This document shows positions 1 to 6,673 of a stretch of DNA of 13,291 nt, piece by piece. The notes under the pieces are model-generated. The model saw only the letters and a program-made list of their open reading frames with translations, did not search any database and was not told where the DNA came from. The translations under genes and the position numbers were made by a program. Every line of letters starts with the position of its first letter. Position 1 is the stretch's first letter. This stretch comes from Myxococcota bacterium (GTDB lineage Bacteria > Myxococcota_A > UBA9160 > PR03). The stretch spans positions 1-13,291 of the forward strand of contig JASJBO010000111.1 in NCBI GenBank assembly GCA_030066475.1. The letters are read 5' to 3'.

Positions 1-597
1 CCGCGCGACGACGCGCCCCCCGGCGTCTCGCTCTTCGTGGGTGCCGCGGGCGTGGGCAAGACGACGACCGTCGCCAAGCTCGCCGCGCGCGATCCCGACG
101 GCGTGGCGCTGGTCACCACCGACGTCCACCGCGTCGGCGCCATCGAGGCGCTGCGTGCCTTCTCGGAGCGGCACGGCATCCCGTTCTCCAGCGCCGCGAC
201 GCCCGCGCAGCTGGGGCGCTTCTTGGAGGCGACGCCGGGGCGCCGGGTGCTGGTCGATACGGCCGGCCGCTCGCGCGGCGACCGCGCCGCCTTCGCCGAG
301 CTCGCGCGCGCGCGCGGGATCGCAGGCCGGCGCGGCGACGTGCAGCTCGTGGTGTCGGCGACCACACAGGAGGGGGATCTGCGCGACGAGGTCGCCCGCT
401 TCGCGGACCTCGAGCCGGCGGCGCTCGTGGTGACCAAGGTGGACGATACGCGCAGCCTGGCCGGCCTGGCGAATCTGCTGCTCGACGAGGTCGCGCCGCC
501 GCTCGCCTGGCTCGGCGTGGGGCAGCGCGTGCCCGACGACCTGGCGCTCGCGGAGCCCGTGAGCCTGGCCGACCGCGTGCTGGGAGCGGCGCCGTGA
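1..597 (+). CDS. flhF: FlhF, flagellar SRP-type GTPase (5'-truncated by window edge)
   Basis: This is the C-terminal GTPase (NG) part of FlhF, the SRP-family GTPase that marks the site of flagellar assembly, usually a cell pole. The reading frame is open from base 1, so the N-terminal basic domain lies outside the window. Visible motifs are the P-loop GAAGVGKTTTVAKL (from about base 40), the G2-region segment TTDVHRVGAIEAL, the G3 motif DTAGRS (about base 256) and the G4-like TKVDDT (about base 436). The last is followed by the FlhF-type ending with GVGQRVPDDL. FtsY and Ffh share the fold, but the adjoining flhG and the flagellar context decide for FlhF. The stop overlaps the flhG start by four bases (GTGA), so the two are probably translationally coupled. 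Confidence 0.93.
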   Translation, partial: PRDDAPPGVSLFVGAAGVGKTTTVAKLAARDPDGVALVTTDVHRVGAIEALRAFSERHGIPFSSAATPAQLGRFLEATPGRRVLVDTAGRSRGDRAAFAELARARGIAGRRGDVQLVVSATTQEGDLRDEVARFADLEPAALVVTKVDDTRSLAGLANLLLDEVAPPLAWLGVGQRVPDDLALAEPVSLADRVLGAAP

Positions 598-1373
598 GCG
601 GCTCGGGCGTCCGGCCCGCCGGCCAGCTCGTGACCGTCGTGAGCGGCAAGGGCGGCGTCGGCAAGACCAACCTCGCGGCGAACGTCGCCGTGGCGGCCGC
701 GGGCGAGGGCGCCCGGGTCCTGCTCGTGGACGGCGACCTCGGGCTCGCCAACGTCGACGTGCTGCTGGGGCTGGTGCCCGACACCGTGCTGGCGGACGCG
801 CTCGAGGGCGACGGCTCGCTGCGGTCCGCCGTGGTCGAGGGCCCGGGCGGCGTGCACGTGCTGCCGGCCGCGTCGGGCCGCGGCGAGCTGGCCGCCCTGT
901 CGGGCGATCCGCTCGAGCGACTGGTCGCCGCGCTGCGCGACTTCGCCGGCGGCTACGACCTCACCCTGGTCGACGCCGGCGCCGGGGTCGGACCGGCCGT
1001 CGTGGCGTGGGCCGCGGCCGCCGACCGGCGCCTGCTCGTGACCACCGCCGAGCCGACCAGCCTGGTCGACGCGTACGCCGTGCTCAAGGTCCTGTGCTGC
1101 GACGCCCGGGTGGGCGCGGCCGACCTCGTGGTGAACGACGTGCGGCGCGAGCGCGACGCGGCCGAGACCCACGCGCGGCTCCTGCGGCTCGCGGAGCGCT
1201 TCCTCGAGGTGGAGCTGCGCTACCTCGGCTGCGTGCTGCGCGATCCGCGCGTGGCGCAGGCGGTCCAGCGCCAGCGCAGCGTCGTGGAGGCGTTCCCCAC
1301 GTCGCGCGCCGCGGGCTGCTTCGGCCAGCTGGCGCGCGCGCTGCTGGGGGCGCCGGGAGCGGCCGGGACGTGA
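594..1373 (+). CDS. flhG: FlhG (YlxH/FleN), MinD-like ATPase controlling flagellar number
   Basis: A 259-aa MinD/ParA-family ATPase. FlhG partners FlhF and limits the number of flagella, and in some bacteria it restrains the flagellar master regulator. The deviant Walker A motif SGKGGVGKTN has its signature lysine at K19 and the P-loop lysine at K24. It is followed by the switch segment DGDLGLANVDVLLG (around residues 46-59) and a Walker B-like DLTLVDAGAG. The C-terminal part carries the family pattern DPRVAQAVQRQRSVVEAFPTSRA. The GTG start at 594 overlaps the flhF stop, and no coding-like extension is visible upstream in this frame. Only ten residues precede the ATPase core, and I see no DQAxxLR motif, the segment that stimulates FlhF GTPase activity in characterised FlhG proteins. 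Family assignment is firm; the exact biological output is inferred. Confidence 0.93.
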   Translation: MSGSGVRPAGQLVTVVSGKGGVGKTNLAANVAVAAAGEGARVLLVDGDLGLANVDVLLGLVPDTVLADALEGDGSLRSAVVEGPGGVHVLPAASGRGELAALSGDPLERLVAALRDFAGGYDLTLVDAGAGVGPAVVAWAAAADRRLLVTTAEPTSLVDAYAVLKVLCCDARVGAADLVVNDVRRERDAAETHARLLRLAERFLEVELRYLGCVLRDPRVAQAVQRQRSVVEAFPTSRAAGCFGQLARALLGAPGAAGT

Positions 1374-1573
1374 GCAGCGAGATCGACCGCATTCGCTCCC
1401 CGGCTCCCCATCGGGACGACGTGCCGGCCACGGCGCCCGTCGGCAAGGTCGCCGAGCGCCGCAAGCGCCGCGCCCAGCAGCGCCCGGAGCCCCGGCCGCC
1501 CGCCGCGGGGGAGCCGGAGGAAGATCCCGATCCCGACGACGACAAGGGCCGGCGCCTCGACATCCGAGCCTGA
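1370..1573 (+). CDS. Small charged protein of unknown function downstream of flhG
   Basis: A 67-aa protein that I do not recognise. GTG at 1370 overlaps the flhG stop as GTGA, the same coupling used at most junctions of this cluster, and this is the main argument that it is real. The protein begins MSSEIDRIRSPAP and has a basic centre (AERRKRRAQQRPEPRP). An acidic stretch (EPEEDPDPDDDKG) follows, and the end is GRRLDIRA. It has no hydrophobic segment, signal peptide or cysteine, and is probably largely disordered and cytoplasmic. It sits where the sigma-28 gene fliA is often found. The N-terminal IDRI and C-terminal LDIRA ends look like possible short conserved motifs, but this is an impression. 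Codon use is as GC-rich as the neighbours. A low-complexity non-coding read-through frame remains possible. Confidence 0.6.
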   Translation: MSSEIDRIRSPAPHRDDVPATAPVGKVAERRKRRAQQRPEPRPPAAGEPEEDPDPDDDKGRRLDIRA

Positions 1574-1576
1574 CGT

Positions 1577-1602
1577 CGCGTTCCCCAGGACGCGTTTCAT
1601 TT
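1577..1602 (+). terminator. Possible intrinsic terminator after the flhF-flhG-small gene unit
   Basis: The arm CGCGT-(T)-CC (1577-1584) pairs with GGACGCG (1588-1594) around the loop CCA, with one bulged T. It is followed directly by TTTCATTT (1595-1602), a conspicuous T-rich run in such a GC-rich region. It lies four bases after the stop of the 67-aa gene and about 115 bases before the sigma-54 promoter of the next unit, which fits a boundary between two transcription units. The stem is short, so efficiency is uncertain. Confidence 0.45.
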
Positions 1603-1717
1603 GGAAAGGCCGGTGCTCGCAACCCGGAAGAAGCTGCCGCATCAGGGAGCCGGATCGATCGGCGGATCGCGTCGAAACCACCCGCCGGCACTGCGGGTTC
1701 TCGTCGGAGGCGGCGCC
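1603..1717. promoter_or_regulatory. Upstream control region of the flgF operon
   Basis: Non-coding stretch between the putative terminator and the sigma-54 promoter. It holds the palindrome GATCGATC (1653-1660), centred about 87 bases before the predicted transcription start, a plausible distance for an enhancer-binding activator. It also contains TGCGGGTTC (1692-1700), whose reverse complement GAACCCGCA recurs at 10946-10954 in the flagellin control region. No gene is seen. Assignment of either element as an activator site is inference. Confidence 0.3.
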
Positions 1718-1733
1718 TGGCACGGCGCTTGCT
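1718..1733 (+). promoter_or_regulatory. Sigma-54 (RpoN) promoter of the flgF-fliW operon
   Basis: TGGCACGGCGCTTGCT matches the -24/-12 consensus TGGCACG-N4-TTGCW exactly. The GG (1719-1720) and GC (1731-1732) have the required 12-base offset. The predicted transcription start is near 1744, giving a leader of about 28 bases before the flgF ATG. This promoter type needs RpoN and an enhancer-binding AAA+ activator such as an FlgR/FleQ-type regulator; neither is encoded in the window. Confidence 0.9.
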
Positions 1734-1771
1734 TCACTCGATGCAGCCGAACCGGGGAGGGTGGGCACTCC

Positions 1772-2509
1772 ATGAGCAGCGACCTGTACGTGAGTCTCGC
1801 CGGCGCGCTCGCGCGACTGCGCGAGCTCGACGTCGTCGCGAACAACCTCGCGAACGTCGACACGCCCGGCTTCAAGCGCGACCGGATCTCCTTCGAGGCC
1901 GCGCTCGAGACCACGATCGAGGACCTGGAGCCGAGCGTCGAGGGCGCGCCCGGCCGGGTGTTCACGGCCTTCGGGCCCGCCGGGGTGGACTTCCGCGCCG
2001 GCGCCGTGGCGCGCACCGGCGCTCCGCTGGACGCCGCGATCGACGGACCCGGCTTCTTCGAGGTGGACACGCCGTCGGGCCCGCGCTTCACGCGTGCGGG
2101 CTCGTTCTCGGTGAACGGCGCCGGCCAGCTGGCCACCGCGGATGGCCACGCCGTGCGCGGCGATGCGGGGCCGATCGCGGTGGGCGACCGCTCCGTGACG
2201 ATCGCGTCGTCCGGCGAGGTGCTGGACGAGCAGCAGCGGGCCCTCGGGCGGCTGCAGATCGTGGACTTCGACGAGCCGGCGCTGCTCGAGAAGGAGGGCG
2301 CCAACCTGTTCCGCGCGCCCGCCGCGCTGGTGCCCGAGGCCGTGCCCGGAGCGCGCCTGATTCCGAACTCGGTCGAGCGCTCCAACGTGCAGGCCGTCGA
2401 GGAGCTGGCACATCTCGTGACGCTGCAGCGCGCCTTCGACATCGCGGTCCGTGCGATGCAGTCCGACGACGAAGCGACGCAACGGTTGATCCAGGAGATC
2501 TCGCAATGA
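1772..2509 (+). CDS. flgF: FlgF, flagellar proximal rod protein
   Basis: A 245-aa rod protein that assembles in the periplasmic drive shaft below FlgG. The N-terminus carries the axial-protein (Flg_bb_rod) signature with NNLANVDTPGFKRDR (residues 27-41). The central hook-basal body segment has IDGPGFFEV and FTRAGSFSVNGAGQL, and the C-terminal coiled-coil segment has SNVQAVEELAHLVTLQRAFDIAVRAMQS. It is shorter than FlgG and directly precedes it, the standard arrangement that separates flgF from flgG. The ATG at 1772 is chosen because GGGGAGGG (1754-1761) precedes it and the protein then begins exactly with the family N-terminus; a longer upstream reading would run through the sigma-54 promoter. 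The stop overlaps the flgG start (ATGA). First gene of the sigma-54 operon. Confidence 0.93.
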   Translation: MSSDLYVSLAGALARLRELDVVANNLANVDTPGFKRDRISFEAALETTIEDLEPSVEGAPGRVFTAFGPAGVDFRAGAVARTGAPLDAAIDGPGFFEVDTPSGPRFTRAGSFSVNGAGQLATADGHAVRGDAGPIAVGDRSVTIASSGEVLDEQQRALGRLQIVDFDEPALLEKEGANLFRAPAALVPEAVPGARLIPNSVERSNVQAVEELAHLVTLQRAFDIAVRAMQSDDEATQRLIQEISQ

Positions 2510-3291
2510 GGGCGCTCTACACGGCGGCGACGGGCATGACGGCGCAGCAGCTCCGGCTCGACGCGATCTCGAACAACCTCGCGAACGTGAACACCACCGG
2601 CTTCAAGAAGTCGCGGGCCGAGTTCCAGGACCTGTTCTACGAGACGATCCAGGCGCCCGGCGCCACGTCGGCCGCCGGGGCGACGCTCCCGAGCGGCGTG
2701 CAGGTGGGCAGTGGCGTGCGGCTCGCCTCGATCAGCAAGGTCGTATCCCAGGGCGATCGCGTCAACACCGGTGCCCAGCTCGACATGGCGATCGAGGGCC
2801 AGGGCTTCTTCCAGGTGGAGAAGCCCGGAGGCGAGACGCTCTACACGCGGGACGGCACCTTCAAGACCGATCGCGAGGGCAACCTGGTCACGATCGAGGG
2901 CTTCCGCGTCGTTCCGAACATCCAGATCCCGCCCGACGCGGTCCAGATCACGGTCCTGCGCGACGGCACCGTGTCGGTGCTCGAGGCGGGTGCGGCCGCG
3001 CCGACCGAGGCCGGCCAGATCGAGCTGGCGCGCTTTCCGAATCCCGCCGGCCTGCGCTCCACGGGCGGCAACTTCTTCGCCGTGAGCGAGGCCTCCGGCG
3101 ATCCGCTGCTCGGGCTGCCGGACGAGGACGGCTTCGGCTCGATCGCCCAGGGCTTCCTCGAGTCGTCGAACGTGAACGTGGCCGAGGAGCTGGTGAACAT
3201 GATCCTCGCGCAGCGCTCCTTCGAGCTGAACTCGCGGGTGATCCAGGCAGGCGACGAGATGCTCCAGACCGTCGGAGCCCTGAACCGGTGA
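2506..3291 (+). CDS. flgG: FlgG, flagellar distal rod protein
   Basis: A 261-aa distal rod protein, a typical FlgG length, forming the stiff part of the rod that crosses the peptidoglycan and outer-membrane rings. It begins MRALYTAATGMTAQQ and contains NNLANVNTTGFKKSR. It then has the FlgG-specific stretch YETIQAPGATSAAG followed by TLPSGVQVGSGV, the region linked to rod straightness and absent from the hook protein FlgE. Further motifs are IEGQGFFQV and YTRDGTFKTDREGNLV, and the C-terminus SSNVNVAEELVNMILAQRSF with a final LQTVGALNR. The ATG overlaps the flgF stop (ATGA), and its own stop overlaps the flgA start (GTGA). Confidence 0.97.
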   Translation: MRALYTAATGMTAQQLRLDAISNNLANVNTTGFKKSRAEFQDLFYETIQAPGATSAAGATLPSGVQVGSGVRLASISKVVSQGDRVNTGAQLDMAIEGQGFFQVEKPGGETLYTRDGTFKTDREGNLVTIEGFRVVPNIQIPPDAVQITVLRDGTVSVLEAGAAAPTEAGQIELARFPNPAGLRSTGGNFFAVSEASGDPLLGLPDEDGFGSIAQGFLESSNVNVAEELVNMILAQRSFELNSRVIQAGDEMLQTVGALNR

Positions 3292-3998
3292 TCCGGTTGG
3301 TCCGCGCATGGGCCGCGGGGCTCGCCCTGGTCGCGCTCGCCGCCGGCCCGGCCGCCGCCACGCGGGAGCCGCCGCCGTGGCTGTTCGAGCCGATCTTCGA
3401 GTTCGTCCGGGAGCGCCTGGCCGACCATCCGGTCCACATCGCGATCCCGCCGCTCGACGACTTCGCGCTGCCCGGCGTCGCCCCGGAGCGCATCGGGCTC
3501 GATCTCCGCACGAGCGCCGCAGCGCCGCTGCGCGGCCGCGTGCCGCTCACGCTCGTGATCCGGGTGGACGGCGAGGAGGTGCGCCGCGGCGTGGTCACGG
3601 TGCGCATCGACCCGCTCGAGACGCGCTGGGTCGCGTCGCGCCGGCTGGAGCGCGGCGAGCGGGTGGAAGCGGCAGACGTCGAGGCGCGGCCCTACCAGCC
3701 GGCCTCCGGTGCGCCCGGCGCGATCGCCGACCCGTCGCAGGTGGTCGGCCTGCGCACACGGCGCGCCGTGCCGGAAGGCGCGACGTGGCGGACGGAGCTG
3801 GTCGAGACGGCGCCCGTGGTGGAGCGGGGTGACCGGGTCGAGCTGGTGCTGCAGCGGGGCCCGCTCCGCATCGTCGGCAGCGGCAAGGCGCGTCAGGAGG
3901 GCCGCCCCGGCGAGCGCATTCGCGTGCTGAATCCCAGCTCGCGCCGCGAGGTCGTGGGCCGCGTGTCCGCCGACGGGGTGGTCCATGTCGCGTTCTGA
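3288..3998 (+). CDS. flgA: FlgA, P-ring assembly chaperone
   Basis: A 236-aa periplasmic protein that assists FlgI polymerisation into the P ring. An N-terminal Sec signal peptide is visible: MIRLVRAW, then a hydrophobic core, with likely cleavage after AGPAAA at about residue 24. The C-terminal half holds the SAF-like region (WVASRRLERGERVEAADVEARPY, then GLRTRRAVPEGATWR). The FlgA-type ending has RGDRVELVLQRGPLRIVGSGKA, then GERIRVLNPSSRREVVGRV. The GTG start at 3288 lies in a GTGA overlap with the flgG stop. Position between flgG and flgH supports the call. The 3' end overlaps flgH by 14 bases. Confidence 0.9.
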   Translation: MIRLVRAWAAGLALVALAAGPAAATREPPPWLFEPIFEFVRERLADHPVHIAIPPLDDFALPGVAPERIGLDLRTSAAAPLRGRVPLTLVIRVDGEEVRRGVVTVRIDPLETRWVASRRLERGERVEAADVEARPYQPASGAPGAIADPSQVVGLRTRRAVPEGATWRTELVETAPVVERGDRVELVLQRGPLRIVGSGKARQEGRPGERIRVLNPSSRREVVGRVSADGVVHVAF

Positions 3999-4749
3999 GC
4001 CGCTTCCGATCTGGCGCGCGGCCGCGGCCATCGCCGCGTCGATCGCGCTCGCAGGCTGCGTCGAGACGGCGCTGCTCGAGGCGCGCGAGCCGTTCGACTA
4101 CGGCGCCGTGTTGCCGGAGCCGCCGCCCGGACCGAGCGAGGGCGGTATCTGGCCCGGGGCCTTCCCGTCCGGCTCCTTCCTGTCCTTCGACAGCAAGGCG
4201 CGCGGCGTGGGCGACCTCGTGACGGTCGAGATCCGCGACCAGACCCGCGCCGTGCACGACGCGTCCACGGCCGCCGAGAGCGACTCGACGCTCGGCGCGG
4301 CGATCACCTCGGACGTCGGCTTCCAGTCCCTGATCTCGCAGCCGGTCCGCGGCCTGCTCCGGGCGATCGGGATCGACGGCCCCGGCCGGGACGTGGCCGC
4401 CGGCAGCCAGCTCAACGTCGCGTCCGCCCAGACCACCAACGAGTTCGAGGGCACCGGGACGACCGAGCGCGGCGGCACCTTCCGCGCGACCGTCACCTGC
4501 CGCGTCGTGGCCGCGCTGCCCGGCAACCTGTTCCACCTGCGCGGCCGGCGCGCGATCGTGGTGAACCACGAGCTCCAGTACCTCACGGTCGAGGGCCTCG
4601 TGCGCCGCGAGGACATCGGCATCGACAACACGGTACCCAGCACCGCGCTGGCCGAGGCGCGGATCACGCTCGACGGCCTCGGCGTACTCGACGACAAGCA
4701 GCGGCCCGGCTGGATGACGCGGGTCTTCTCGTGGATCTACCCGTTTTGA
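3985..4749 (+). CDS. flgH: FlgH, flagellar L-ring lipoprotein
   Basis: A 254-aa outer-membrane lipoprotein that forms the L ring, the bushing of the basal body. The lipobox LAGC ends a short hydrophobic signal, with the acylated cysteine at C25. Family motifs follow: SFLSFDSKARGVGDLVTVEI (membrane-proximal), then the stretch from ANEFEG-like TTNEFEGTGTTERGG to ATVTCRVVAALPGN, LFHLRGRRAIVVNHELQYL, and the final VEGLVRREDIGIDNTVPSTALAEARI ending in RVFSWIYPF. ATG at 3985 lies within the flgA tail. The presence of FlgH implies an outer membrane. Some annotators would place the flgI start within its last codons. Confidence 0.95.
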   Translation: MSRSEPLPIWRAAAAIAASIALAGCVETALLEAREPFDYGAVLPEPPPGPSEGGIWPGAFPSGSFLSFDSKARGVGDLVTVEIRDQTRAVHDASTAAESDSTLGAAITSDVGFQSLISQPVRGLLRAIGIDGPGRDVAAGSQLNVASAQTTNEFEGTGTTERGGTFRATVTCRVVAALPGNLFHLRGRRAIVVNHELQYLTVEGLVRREDIGIDNTVPSTALAEARITLDGLGVLDDKQRPGWMTRVFSWIYPF

Positions 4750-5882
4750 CGGCCGTCCGCCGCAGCGCGCTCGGGCTCGTGCTCGCCCTGGCCCTCGCCG
4801 CCCCCGCCGGCGCGGTGCGCATCAAGGAGCTCGCCTCCGTCAAGGGCGTGCGCGACAACCAGATCATCGGCTACGGGCTCGTGGTCGGCCTGAACGGCAC
4901 GGGCGACAAGAACCGCACCGAGTTCACGATCCGGTCGCTCACCAGCCTGCTCGGCAGGATGGGGATCGGCGTCGACCCGCGTCTGGTCCAGGTGCGCAAC
5001 GTCGCCGCCGTGATGGTGACTTCGAACCTGCACCCCTTCGCGAAGACGGGGACGGAGATCGACGCCGTGGTGTCGTCGCTGGGCGACGCCACCAGCCTGG
5101 AGGGCGGCACGCTGCTGATGACGCCGCTCTACGGCGCCGACGGCGAGGTCTACGCGATCGCCCAGGGGCCGATCTCGGTGGGCGGCTTCTCGGCCGCCGG
5201 CGGCGGCAGCAGCGTGCAGAAGAACCACCCGACGGCCGGCCGCATCGCGGGCGGGGCGACCGTGGAGCGCGAGGTCGGCTACACGATCGAAGATCGGACC
5301 TACTTCGACATGTCGCTCCACCACGCCGACTTCACCACGGCGCAGCGCGTCGCCAAGGCGATCAACCGCACCTTCGACGGCCCCTTCGCCCGGGCCCGCG
5401 ACGGGGCGACGCTGGAGGTCGACGTGCCGGAGTCCCTGCAGGGCGACGTGGTCGGCTTCCTCGCGCGGCTCGAGGCCATCGAGGTGGAGCCCGACCGGAT
5501 CGCACGCGTCGTGCTGAACGAGCGCACCGGCACCGTGGTGATGGGGGCGGACGTGCGGATCGGCCGCGTCGCGGTCTCGCACGGCAACCTCTCGGTCACG
5601 ATCAGCGCCACGACCGAGGTCTCGCAGCCCTACCCGGTCAACACGACGGCCGACCTCACGGATGTGACCGCGGTCGGAGGCGGCCGGACCGCGGAGTTCA
5701 CCAACGTGGACGTGGAGACGATCGAGGAGGGTGGGGGCCTGCAGGTGGTCGGCGGAGACACCACGGTGGACGAGCTGGTGCGCGGGCTGAACGCGATGGG
5801 GGTCACGCCGCGCGACCTGATCGCGATCCTCCAGGCCGTGCGCGCCGCGGGCGCGCTGAGCGCCGACCTGGAGATCCTGTGA
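4746..5882 (+). CDS. flgI: FlgI, flagellar P-ring protein
   Basis: A periplasmic P-ring subunit, 378 aa from the start chosen here. Hallmarks are RIKELASVKGVRDNQIIGYGLVVGLNGTGD near the mature N-terminus, then NVAAVMVTSNLHPFAKTGTEIDAVVSSLGDATSLEGGTLLMTPLYGADG, and LNERTGTVVMGADVRIGRVAVSHGNLSV. The ending is GGDTTVDELVRGLNAMGVTPRDLIAILQAVRAAGAL. I chose TTG at 4746 because it gives a TTGA overlap with the flgH stop, like the ATGA/GTGA junctions elsewhere, and a classic signal peptide (MTAVRRSALGLVLALALAAPAGA). An in-frame GTG at 4731 would add five residues including an acidic one. Neither start has a clear Shine-Dalgarno sequence. The stop overlaps flgJ (GTGA). Confidence 0.96.
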   Translation: MTAVRRSALGLVLALALAAPAGAVRIKELASVKGVRDNQIIGYGLVVGLNGTGDKNRTEFTIRSLTSLLGRMGIGVDPRLVQVRNVAAVMVTSNLHPFAKTGTEIDAVVSSLGDATSLEGGTLLMTPLYGADGEVYAIAQGPISVGGFSAAGGGSSVQKNHPTAGRIAGGATVEREVGYTIEDRTYFDMSLHHADFTTAQRVAKAINRTFDGPFARARDGATLEVDVPESLQGDVVGFLARLEAIEVEPDRIARVVLNERTGTVVMGADVRIGRVAVSHGNLSVTISATTEVSQPYPVNTTADLTDVTAVGGGRTAEFTNVDVETIEEGGGLQVVGGDTTVDELVRGLNAMGVTPRDLIAILQAVRAAGALSADLEIL

Positions 5883-6163
5883 CGGCGGGGCGCATCGACG
5901 GAACGAGCCTGCTGCAGGCCGCCGCGCCGCCGTCGCTCGCGGGCACGGCGAAGCGCGAGTTCGCCGCGCTGCTGCTGGAGCAGCTCGCGAGGCCGGCCGC
6001 GGAGCCCGTGTTCGGCGAGACCCCGCTCGACGGCGGTGCCGCGGGCCGGACCTACCGGCAGCTCTTCCTCGCCGAGGTCTCGCGCCGCGCCGCCGCGCGC
6101 GGCGAGCTCGGGATCGGCTCCCTCCTCGGCGAGTCGTTCGGGGCGGAGGCGGCGACGCGATGA
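5879..6163 (+). CDS. flgJ: FlgJ-type rod-cap protein, N-terminal domain only
   Basis: A 94-aa protein matching the rod-binding (FlgJ_N) domain that caps the growing rod. The visible pattern is AKREFAALLLEQLARPA, an internal GRTYRQLFLAEVSRRAA, and GELGIGSLLGESFG. This corresponds to the family pattern of a FEALFL-like helix followed by Y..(M/L)F..E......G.LGI...L. The muramidase domain found in the roughly 310-aa enterobacterial FlgJ is absent, as is common outside gamma- and betaproteobacteria. A separate peptidoglycan hydrolase would be expected elsewhere. The GTG start overlaps the flgI stop (GTGA), and its own stop overlaps the next start (ATGA). The sequence is divergent, so the name rests on motif plus position. 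Confidence 0.82.
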   Translation: MTAGRIDGTSLLQAAAPPSLAGTAKREFAALLLEQLARPAAEPVFGETPLDGGAAGRTYRQLFLAEVSRRAAARGELGIGSLLGESFGAEAATR

Positions 6164-6663
6164 CGGCGCGGGACCACGTGGCGCGCCTGGAGCTGGTGCT
6201 CGACGCCGAAGAGCGCTGCTACGCGGAGATTCGGGACGTGCTCCAGCGAGAGCGCGCGTGCATGGTGGACCGAGACGCCGCCGGCCTGGAGGAAGCCGTG
6301 CGCGAGAAGGAGGCGCTGGCCGAGGAGGCGCGCCTGGTCGCCGAGAGCCGGATCGAGGTGGCCGCGGCACTCGCGCACGAGCTCGGCGTGGACGACCCCC
6401 AGCCGACGCTCGGCGCGCTGTGCGCCGCGCTCGGGGCGGACGACGAGGCGCTGCGCGAGCGCCACGCGCGCCTGTCCGCGCTGCTCGCCGCGGTCCAGGA
6501 GCTGTCGCGTGCGAACGCGTCGTTCGCGCGGCAGGGCATCGACCAGGTGCGCGCGACCCTGCGCACGCTCGGCCGCATCACCGCGGGCGAGCCGATCTAC
6601 GGCCGCGACGGCGCTTCGCAGGCCATGCCGCAGCCGGGCCGGCTGGTCCGGCGGGTGGCCTAG
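6160..6663 (+). CDS. flgN: FlgN-like export chaperone for FlgK/FlgL
   Basis: A 167-aa, highly helical cytoplasmic protein rich in Ala, Glu and Leu with long coiled-coil stretches. Examples are LELVLDAEERCYAEIRDVLQRERACMVDRDAAGLEEAVREKEALAEEA and RHARLSALLAAVQELSRANASFARQ. The C-terminal LRTLGRITAGEPIYGRDG fits the FlgN ending, in which a Y-x-x-x-G element follows the last helix. FlgN proteins are poorly conserved, so the call rests on helical pattern, length and position directly before flgK and flgL, the two proteins FlgN escorts to the export apparatus. ATG overlaps the flgJ stop (ATGA). In many relatives flgM lies between flgJ and flgN; here there is no room for it. Confidence 0.78.
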   Translation: MTARDHVARLELVLDAEERCYAEIRDVLQRERACMVDRDAAGLEEAVREKEALAEEARLVAESRIEVAAALAHELGVDDPQPTLGALCAALGADDEALRERHARLSALLAAVQELSRANASFARQGIDQVRATLRTLGRITAGEPIYGRDGASQAMPQPGRLVRRVA

Positions 6664-6673
6664 GGGCGGGCCC

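Noticed and set aside
1602..1616. A second sigma-54-like element, TGGAAAGGCCGGTGC, upstream of flgF.
   Set aside because: The GG and GC spacing is right, but the -24 box lacks CAC and the -12 box lacks TT. It overlaps the tail of the putative terminator, and the exact consensus at 1718 explains the operon better.
1220..3309. Long open frames on the minus strand opposite flhG, flgF and flgG.
   Set aside because: They are antisense shadows of clear flagellar genes, caused by scarce stop codons at high GC. Their products are low-complexity Arg/Ala/Gly-rich or show no family motif.
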